Of a stretch of 64,000 nt of DNA, positions 56,115 through 64,000 are shown piece by piece. Origin of the DNA: Blasia pusilla (taxonomy: Eukaryota > Marchantiophyta > Marchantiopsida > Blasiales); assembly GCA_050084515.1 (NCBI GenBank), contig CM114274.1, positions 4,340,001 through 4,404,000 on the forward strand, in the 5' to 3' direction. The position numbers were made by a program, and so were the translations under genes. The notes under the pieces were generated by a model. That model had not been told where the DNA came from. It ran no database searches and saw only the letters and a list, made by a program, of their open reading frames with translations. Numbering within the stretch: position 1 is the stretch's first letter; every line of letters begins with the position of its first letter.

Positions 56115-57960
56115 ATGCCTCGTTGCAAACTTCGCCCTGACTACACAATTTTTGTTAGTGTTACTGGGATGTAGACAAACTACGCAGTCTCTCCAGGGCC
56201 GGCCTTGCGTGGCTTCCTTCCAGATGAGTACATGAAACTGTGGAAACGCAGCGGGCCACCGGCGGATTGTGAGTGTGTATCGATGCATCCCCTCATGAGG
56301 TCACGGAATGAATGCGCGTTGGTCACGCATCCCCAATTCATCTTCTTTCTCAATGGACATGTCCATGAGCGCACGCACGAACGCCCGCTTTGGATTTCCA
56401 AGAAGCTCTGCATCGGTGAAGTTCCTCTGCATCTCACCGAATGACCATTTCCTCTGAAGACGTCAAATCCCCACGCGCTCGGGCGAAATTGGCATCGCTT
56501 GCGCTACTCAAGTACGCACGCTGATTCCCGGAAGAGATGTGGAGAAGCCCGACGGACGTGGTCGCCCGGCTCAAGCCTTCAGGGACCGGTCCACAGTACC
56601 AGAATTTTGGCATCGAGATCTCTGATTGACTGCAAGAATCTAAATCTTCGGGACTCAAGAGTTGAACCAAAGGGTGCATATCGTATATCATACTACCTCG
56701 AACATATCCATGGGCTTCCAGAAACTGATTGGTTTCCGTTGACAGCTTTTCCCTGTATGGGTCGCTCAGAAGTAGGTACAGTACTCTCTGGCCAGTAAGG
56801 ATGATGACCGCCATGTGGTTCGAGGTTGCAATCCTCCAGGTCATGATCATAAAAACCTCAAGTAGACAGGCCTTTGCACTCATAGATATCTTCGATGGGT
56901 TTCGAGACGTAGTGACCTCCAGAGAGTCGCGCAGTGAGGGGGCAAAACCTTTGTGGCGTCATGAGCTCTTCCTCATTAGATTATTCGATTAGAAAAAGCG
57001 TAAAAGCCCATGAGACTAATTAGCAGTCATCGTCTGCGATTGGCACGAAGGATATCCTCTACCTCTTTTCCAGCGAGTGTCCCAATACCTGTGCACTTTC
57101 AAGATGCTGTACCAGTTCGCACGCTGTTGTCGAGTTAAATCCGTCGCATTGATTAGATCTAGACCTTCCGATCAGTACAGTAAACATTAAAATCCTCTCT
57201 CAAGGTCCGCTCGCTGGTGATTCACGAGCACTGCCAGACACGCACCTATTGAACATCTGTCTCCAGAGATAGACAAACGTTCATGATCACTTGCGTACGC
57301 TGCTGAATAACTCCATGTACGTCGGCTTAGCTGGTCAGATGGTCGATGTTCAGATGATCTTCATCTGCATGAGATCATCCGCCTCCTAATCTTTACAATT
57401 GATCGGCTAGCTAGCTCCTCAGCTAGGAGCACTACCACATCGTGAACCTCGAGCTCATGATGATCACGTACTGTTCAAACAAACCGACTAAAGACTAAAG
57501 CTCCCATCATCTTACAGATTCTTACTAAGCTTTCTCTTTCGAACGAATATGAACCCTCGGGAAGCGCGCTTTCTTTCAGTCGGTGCGCAAAGCCCCGACT
57601 GGAACCGAACCAACCATGTAATTCATAATTATTAAGCCCCATTGGCAGTGGGACCACATCCAAGCCCAAGTCACTAGTCGCTCAAGTTGTCACTAGCGAT
57701 TTAACCGGGCATCTACCCCACCTGAGTGCCCACCGACTGACAGCGACCACCAACCGCGAGTCCAAGCTTCAAGTTCAAGGCAGCAGATTCTGGTGCGTAG
57801 CACGAATCCATGGACATTAAAAACTCTACTTCTTAACGTCATATTTTTCCTTGTTCTAGTAGCCCGGCCTCCTGTCACAAGCAATCATGACAACGATTCT
57901 CGAGCCTCTTTGGACGTCTACCATATCACAAAATTGGCACGGTGTAGATGTAGGTATACC

Positions 57961-60500
57961 CATGGCCAGCCAGATCATTGGGTTGGTATTGGTACGAGTT
58001 AGTCTTCCTAGTATTGATGACATCGATTTCACACGACATGGGTCCTAAAAAGAAAGAAAGAATCATCTAGGTGTTGGGAATGTTTGGAAGTTTGGCCACA
58101 CTTCCTAATGGTAGCATCTACACTATCTACTTGGCATCATAGCACGTGTACTACGTAGAGGAGATATCATGTTGTTGTGATGCAAAGTTTTCATAAGAGT
58201 AGAATTTCAATTATCTTGTTTGGATAAGAAAAAAAACCAGTTGCTGTGCTTTGAGAGGGGTGGGGGGAGAAAGTAATTAATAAGAAGTGTGGAGGACCTA
58301 GATGGTGAAGAAAAAAAAGGAGTACTTGCAGGAACCGTAATTACAAAGTTGCCCATACTACCTGCCCAAATCCCTTCCCCACCTTGCTCTCTCCAATCCG
58401 TGCCCCAAGCAATATTTTCATAACTTTGCCATAAAGCTCCTAAACACCTCGTGATTTTGGAAAGAAAGAACCAAGCATACCTCGTTTCTACCTACCAACG
58501 TTGTCCCAACACCACAATTCATCATTTTGAAAAAAAAAACAATATTGCTACCCTTAAATTTAGAATACCTTATAGCCCCTCCGTGCGCTTGCACCCCGCA
58601 ATTTGTCCCTTAAACTCCTCTTCATTTAAAAAAAATAGAAGTCACCCTTCCCAATTCCTAGCCTTCCTTCTCCGTTAAACCTACACCTCCATGGGTCGCT
58701 TTGAATGATGATGTTTAACCTCTCCTCCGCTTTATTTTGAGAAAGACCCAAGCCCACCTTCCCACCACCCTCCCATAAGCTCCTATCCAATAGTCAATGG
58801 TTAAAGAGGATAACCATTCGTGATGTTTTAGGGGATTTTATGTTATATATTACTCACGAGAATTGCTTGCATGTGCTTAGAGAGTAATACTACTCTTCTC
58901 TATGTAGAATTTCCTTAATCAACTAATTTACATATGACATGGAAGGATGGGTAATGGTGGGTGGGGGTCGCTGATGTGGAAGTCACATGCTTAGAGATTC
59001 TATCCAAGAATCAATGCGTACATAAGTCAAAGCATAAAGAAAATTGCTATAAGGAGCACTGACAACAATATTGGGAAAGAAAGATCAATTTTAAAGATAC
59101 CTTCATGAAGAACACCGCTTTGCTAATGAGCCATTCCATTAGCAAAATGAGATATGTGGGGTCATTTGTGAGAACTTTGACTTTTTTTATTGAGCGCTCC
59201 CATCTCCACCACTTCATGGAATGGCTTATGCTTGCATATTGCATCCTTAAATTCTACACACCACAGCAACATTTATTTCTGGCAGATTCAGGATTCAAGC
59301 CAAAGTACTTATGATGCAAGATCGGTCTATGGGAGATGTCATCGCTGACATATTTAGAAAGATATACAAATACATGTCCTTTTGTGTCTTTCAAGCTTCT
59401 AGAAGTCACTTTTTTTTAATAGTGTTTCAAAATGAGGGCCTACATAGATGGATTAGGAATATAGAGATTTTTTTGAAGAAACTTCAAAGTTTCTTCAAGT
59501 CATACTTCAAGAAACTTGAAGTTGTGCCTTTCAAGTTTCTTGACGAAAAACTCTATAGTCTTTCAAGTTTCTTCAAGTTATAGAAATTATATTTATGTCA
59601 ATAGATTTGAAAATCCATCCAATGGTTGGAAAAAAAAGGATTACTTCAAATTTTACTGAAAAAAATAGCTTTCTTGAAAAAGATCTTGAAATGGAGTTTG
59701 ACTATAGTTTTGGTTCTTGATGGATTAAAAGAAAAGGATTATCATAATAAATTTTCTCGAATAAGCAATAGATTGCATAGATGCAAAAGGCATTTTTAAA
59801 TGAAATGGAGTTTGATATTGAAAATAGAGAAAAAATGGTACGATATTTTATCAAATATTTTTACAAATTGATGGAGAAATTTTGAGCATAAAATCCTTTT
59901 TTCCATGTTTTCAATTTTTTCTTGTATATTATGAAAAATATTTCTTTAAAATAAATGAAATATTAATAATCAAGAGTAGGAGTTTAATTACAATATTTCT
60001 TCTTTCTTCATAATCGTGATTGACCTTCTTTTAAAGCAATTGAGGGCATAAGTCTACAAGCCATTTCCAACATTCAACGCTTCTTTCATAAAACCAAAGA
60101 AATATCCTTCAAATTTCAAAAGCTTACATTCGTTGAACTATTTCAACTTGTAAAGACCTAGTTTAGTGAAAAAGACAAACCCACACTAATGGACAAGACT
60201 ATATGTAGAATTCAAGATCTATTAAAAAAATGAAAATATAACAGAAAGAGTTTTTTTGAGAATATTTTGGAAAAATTATGTGATCTATATCCTCCACATA
60301 CTCCAAACAAGTATTTTCATACATTATTTTGCAATAGTCTTAGACTCATTTTATTTTTGAAACAAAATCATAATCTAAAAGCACTAATATAAGTCTGTGC
60401 CATGCATCGATTTTTACTCATAACTCTTAATTGCCATTTAGATCAATTTTGAGCGCTTCTATTGGTTTAGACAACGAGTGATCCCATTGGCTGAATATCG
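57961..60500. other. AT-rich intergenic DNA
   Basis: No gene is recognised. It contains a cluster of TTCAAGTTTCTTCAAG motifs in both orientations at 59475-59580. Confidence 0.5.
59475..59580. repeat. cluster of inverted TTCAAG/CTTGAA motifs
   Basis: At least five overlapping units such as GAAACTTCAAAGTTTC, CTTCAAGAAACTTGAAG and TTTCAAGTTTCTTCAAG occur within about 100 bp. Several are palindromic, so the segment can fold in many ways. Confidence 0.65.
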
Positions 60501-61440
60501 TGTGCCTACTCCTCTTGAACATCAATCTTTAGTGTTGCGGAAGCGTACGGTTAGTAGGACTCGCTCTAATTGCTGCTCTGCACCCAAACACACTCACGTT
60601 AGTTTGGTTTGGGTCAGTCAGCCTTTCAACCCACGGAGTTCTCAACTTAGCACCTCATCAAGCTCAACCTTCCTAGTTCCTCACTTCCAAACACGGGCAA
60701 ATCTTTCGAAACTTGGGACATACTTTCTGGTTAGTCTAGGCACCTAAAACGGCGTTCGCATACCTAGCAGTCCCAACTATCCAATGGACCTCGCATGAGC
60801 CTCAAACCGAGATCCTACTAAATGAGTCGCATATGGGAATCTCATAGGGACCTCTGAAATTCACTTTATTGAACTTGGTTTGGGTTTTGAGTCTCAACTC
60901 CAAACTCCCAATCCATTTCGTGCCCTTGGGTTGCTTGGCGTTACCCCAAATAAAGTAAGATTCGAGTCCCAAGCACTCTTGGAGACCTTACCTATTACTA
61001 GTACTTTTGGGGTTCCCCACCCTCCCCCTATCTTTGGGGAAGAGACGTTCGGACCCCTCTTTTTGCCCCTCAACCCACCTCTATGTATAGTCGTTTCTGG
61101 GAAGTTTCTCAGTCTTTTCTCATGCGTTTGTTGAGATCTTTCGTGTGTTGGAACGACTTTGCATAAGATTTTTAACGCCATATTACTTGTCCCAAACGCA
61201 TATTGGAACTAAAAGTTATGGTCCAAAACCCCAAATGCTAGTCACATTCCAAATCTGATTCTCACATCTTTGGCAACCTCCATTCCTAGACTAAACTCTT
61301 CTCAAGTCTTGGTTCGAGTTTGGTTTAGGTTTAATATTTGCAACCAACCTTGTATGCGTCTCTTCCAAGAGACCAGTCTACTACGCAAACCATCCTAGTG
61401 GCCCGCTAGGGTTCTGATGATCTGCTTGGCGCTTGTAAGT
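60501..61440 (+). repeat. dispersed repeat R1, uninterrupted copy
   Basis: It begins TGTGCCTACTCCTCTTGAAC and runs to about GATCTGCTTGGCGCTTG. It aligns with 45604-46800 throughout, but lacks the miniature element found there and so shows the empty target (ACTTGTCCCAAACGCA, 61185-61200). It encodes nothing recognisable. The final TGGCGC could be the start of a primer-binding site if R1 is an LTR. Confidence 0.75.
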
Positions 61441-61741
61441 CAAATTACATTGTTTATAGTGAAGGGTTCCATATATTCAAAGTGAAGATCATTGCCATTT
61501 TTATTTAAGTATTTTATGAAAGATATTTTGCATGAATGATTAAACATATTCCCTCAAAATATATTTATGTATAAAGTATTTGAGATATATTGTATTTTTA
61601 CAAATTATTCTCATATATATGATTATAATTATTGATATATACACAAGCTCAAGATAACTCTTGTTGTTTCGGACAGTGACTTTTAAATTGATAGATGAGA
61701 AAGTAATCTATGAAGGCTTACTAGGTGACCTTATGCTAGAT

Positions 61742-62041
61742 GAAGATTGCATGTGGACAAAGTCTGTGTCCACGGACATATCCATGTCTATGAACCCACA
61801 TCTGTCCAAGGATGTAAGTTCATAGACATGGACTTACATCCTTTCCCTTCTTTCTATTCCCACTTGCCTTCTTGTTCCATATTCTCCAGTTTCTTCCTTC
61901 ATCCACTCTCTCCCCCCTTATTACCCCATTCGCCCTTGCCTTGCCTTCCATCATGAACTATAAGTGTGAGTCATCTCTTGCAATCCATGTCTCTGGATAT
62001 GTCTAGACTTTTTCGTCAATGTCCCTCTTTGTGCAACCATG
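61742..62041 (-). mobile_element. hAT-like miniature element, copy 4
   Basis: In reverse orientation: it begins GAAGATTGCATGTGGACAAA (complement of the family's 3' end) and finishes GTGCAACCATG (complement of the 5' end). The flanking 8-bp repeats TGCTAGAT (61734-61741) and TGCAAGAT (62042-62049) differ at one base. The interior is more diverged than in copies 1-3 but keeps CTTGCCTTCCATCATG. Confidence 0.8.
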
Positions 62042-62049
62042 TGCAAGAT

Positions 62050-62740
62050 AGGTAATCATATGGGAGGAGGTGGTAAGTGGTAAGCCTTTCAATTTGTGTG
62101 GATACATACTTTGTCCCTACCTTCATATATAGAGAGAAGGATTGGTTGGGGAATACGAAGGCCTAATCCGATCAGAGCGAATAATAGAAAGGGAGAACCC
62201 CTAAGTATGAAAGATCCTTTGACTAGTAGAGGATTTGGAAGGAGAGCAAGAGAAGATTTTTGGATAGAAGAATATAACACTTTGTGGCAAAATCCACTTA
62301 GAGAGACAAAAATGCTTATTTAAGGATCAAAGAAATCCTCACAAGGCCAAAATCCAGAGATTCATTTAATTTATAAGACTAGCAAAGAACCATGTGCGAT
62401 ATTTGATTTGATGCATTGAAATTTTTGTAAAAAAGTCACTAGTTCTTGATTCTAGACGCCAAAGTAGACAACATTATGAAGTTAAGAAAATATTTTCTTC
62501 ACTGTAAACCTCAATTTCAATAAAATGAAAAGATTATGAAATAGATTATCTTCATATTTTCATACAAAAATAGCATGATGGAAGCTATAAAATTTTTGGT
62601 AAAAAATTGAATCTCTATGCTTCAAAGATAAAGTAGAATTCTAATTCTGGTCACTTTTCAAAAAATCCCTAGAAGTCAACATTTCTTCAATTTTTTTGAT
62701 ATCTGAATTAATGCCTGTTATAATGGGAGAGAATCTCCAT
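62050..62740. other. AT-rich DNA with short unrecognised frames
   Basis: A 75-codon plus frame (62096-62323) with many Arg has no known domain. Nothing else is supported. Confidence 0.4.
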
Positions 62741-63130
62741 TGGAAAAAATTCTACTTGGAGGTTTAAGATCAAGTATTTTTTTAATAAGACACAACGCAT
62801 GAACTGTGGGGTCTAACCAAAGTAGACAAACCCAAGCCCATAAGAGATTCCCTTGACTTAAAGGACAGACCATAAAACAAGAGGGCAAGATTTGGTAATC
62901 TCTTGTGAATCGATCACCAATCATACATATATGATAGGTCATATTCAAGATGCAGAGACACAAAAGGAAACTTGGGATGCACTAAGTAAAGAAGTATTTT
63001 AGTAGTCTTCTATAGCTAGGAAATTGCAGTTGAAGCAACATTTGCATGAGGTAAAGATTCTAAAAGGGTCTTAGATCATAACTAATTACATCCTTGTTAT
63101 TAGACTATTTTTGATCAATTAGTTCAAGGT
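62740..63130 (+). pseudogene. gag: degraded copia gag fragment (third element)
   Basis: In shifting frames one reads STWRFKIKYF (from 62751), then MIGHIQDAETQKETWDALSK (about 62930-62990) and ARKLQLKQHLHEVK. These match element A's Gag (NYNVRKFHMKQFL, MIGLIQDVDTLKETWDALEK, ARKLQLK) but with different residues, so it is another copia family. Several stops and frame changes are present, and no LTR is seen nearby. Only the first half of Gag is recognisable. Confidence 0.65.
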
Positions 63131-64000
63131 CCGGTCCATGTAGTTTTTTTGAGAGAATCGGTACATTTCCTGTCTGTATAAAAAAAGGACGGTATATTTT
63201 AGCATTCTTCTAATTCCGTCTGGATATTTCGATACTGATACAAAGGAGACCTTGTATTTTTCGACAGTTTTTGGCCGGTGTTTGAGAAACGATAGATAAT
63301 TCTAAAATTCATCTGGCTGGCTTAACACGCAACCCCCATTCTACCCCTTTCTTTGAATTAGGTAGAATTAGAATTAGAATAGATGATGATGATCTCGTTA
63401 TAATAAACCTCCAATGATGAGGAAAAGATTCAAAAGAGTGCAACGCTTTTATAATATCTGCATCTACGAGGGACTCATTGAATTTCCCCTTGCCTTTGGT
63501 GCAATGATTGGGGAGATCCGACGTTACGGGTAATCGTAGCCGGTTAGAATAAAAAAATTCCAATTCATTTGAAACTCGTTGGAAAAAAACTCGCAGGATT
63601 TGGGGGATTTCTTTGTTAAAGGTATCTGAAAACCAGTAGAAAGTCTGATCTTTCCGACCCGGCCTATGAAGCACCTGCGGTTCCCGTGAAAAAACTCCTC
63701 GGACCATGCTTTGGTGGACATATATTTTATTATGAAAAGAATGCCTTCTTGATTTGCAAAAACTTCTTTGTTTGACTGGACAAGAAGAAAATATTTCGAA
63801 TGCTACATAGAGAAAAAAAAAAAAAAAATTTGTGTGCAACATCATTAGTCCCTTCCCTTGATACACGACATAGAAACAAACATGGCGAGTGGATTTGCAC
63901 ACACCTAACTAAGGGGCATGCCTTTAGGGTTTCAACGCACCCAAATTTCCCCAAGACCTAAATGGCAGATATATAGGATGATACAGTCGAGTGACCAAAA
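63131..64000. other. AT-rich end of window with an unrecognised 197-codon minus frame
   Basis: The minus-strand frame 63902-63309 is the longest without a match. Fragments include GRKDQTFYWFSDTFNKEIPQ and GKGKFNESLVDADIIKALHS, with a Phe run caused by a poly-A tract. The composition is like a protein rather than a simple repeat, but I recognise no family. It could be a fragment of organelle DNA or of a mobile element, or chance. Confidence 0.3.

Larger units (their letters stand above)
54943..57960. other. base-balanced DNA right of copia B, no gene recognised
   Basis: The longest frames (149 codons minus at 56434-56883; 112 codons plus at 55684-56022) have no recognisable domain and overlap frames on the other strand. 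Two long hairpins lie here (55082-55136 and 56053-56114). Confidence 0.45.

Noticed and set aside
56434-56883. 149-codon minus-strand frame as a gene
   Set aside because: No domain recognised, and a 99-codon frame overlaps it on the other strand. It could be an exon, but nothing supports it.

Overview
The window looks like nuclear DNA of a land plant, probably a non-seed plant (bryophyte, lycophyte or fern). The grounds are Ty1/copia elements primed by initiator-Met tRNA, Helitron and hAT-type miniature elements, a plant-type F-box/kelch gene, and a reverse-transcriptase family that I associate mainly with non-seed plants. The species assignment is weak. There are no bacterial operons, ribosomal RNA genes or CRISPR arrays. 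Only one convincing host protein gene is present: F-box/kelch, 37204-38046, plus strand.

The window alternates between two kinds of DNA. AT-rich stretches (about 1-5200, 9000-20500, 21650-26170, 28100-35580, 42900-48830, 57960-64000) carry nearly all the mobile-element remains. Base-balanced stretches with a low-copy look (about 5200-8980, 20500-21650, 26170-28100, 35580-42900, 48830-57960) carry the F-box gene and four long hairpins. One young copia element has landed in the last of these stretches.

The most interesting component is a degenerate non-LTR retrotransposon family. The largest copy lies on the minus strand from 20499 to 12966. It has RT motifs with an ADD catalytic box and a zinc-knuckle C terminus. 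Three further copies on the plus strand (9325-9960, 24990-26165, 28898-29406) keep a terminal domain with an R-V-D-X12-D pattern. That pattern resembles the restriction-like endonuclease (PD-(D/E)XK) of R2/NeSL-type elements. A fifth piece (43634-43750) is 3' UTR only. The 28898 copy is 5'-truncated and flanked by a perfect 12-bp target duplication, as expected for target-primed reverse transcription.

The large RT copy was later broken by copia element A (15979-20105, 5-bp duplication, LTRs about 8% diverged) and by about 1.1 kb of unrecognised DNA. A hAT-like miniature element lies just beyond its 3' end. A solo LTR of the A family lies at 33451-33762. Copia element B (49913-54937, minus strand) is nearly intact: LTRs about 2% diverged, a perfect primer-binding site, a 5-bp duplication, and a few small frameshifts. 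A degraded gag from a third copia lies near 62740-63130.

A hAT-like miniature family (about 300-330 bp, CAWGGTTGCA termini, 8-bp duplications) has four copies. One sits inside a roughly 1-kb dispersed repeat whose second copy at 60501-61440 supplies a natural empty site. Two short Helitron-like elements (11600-11789, 34630-34799) and a decayed organelle-type tRNA-Leu(UAA)-like sequence (43096-43175) complete the recognisable features. Small open frames elsewhere, including several of 100-170 codons, show no recognisable domain.
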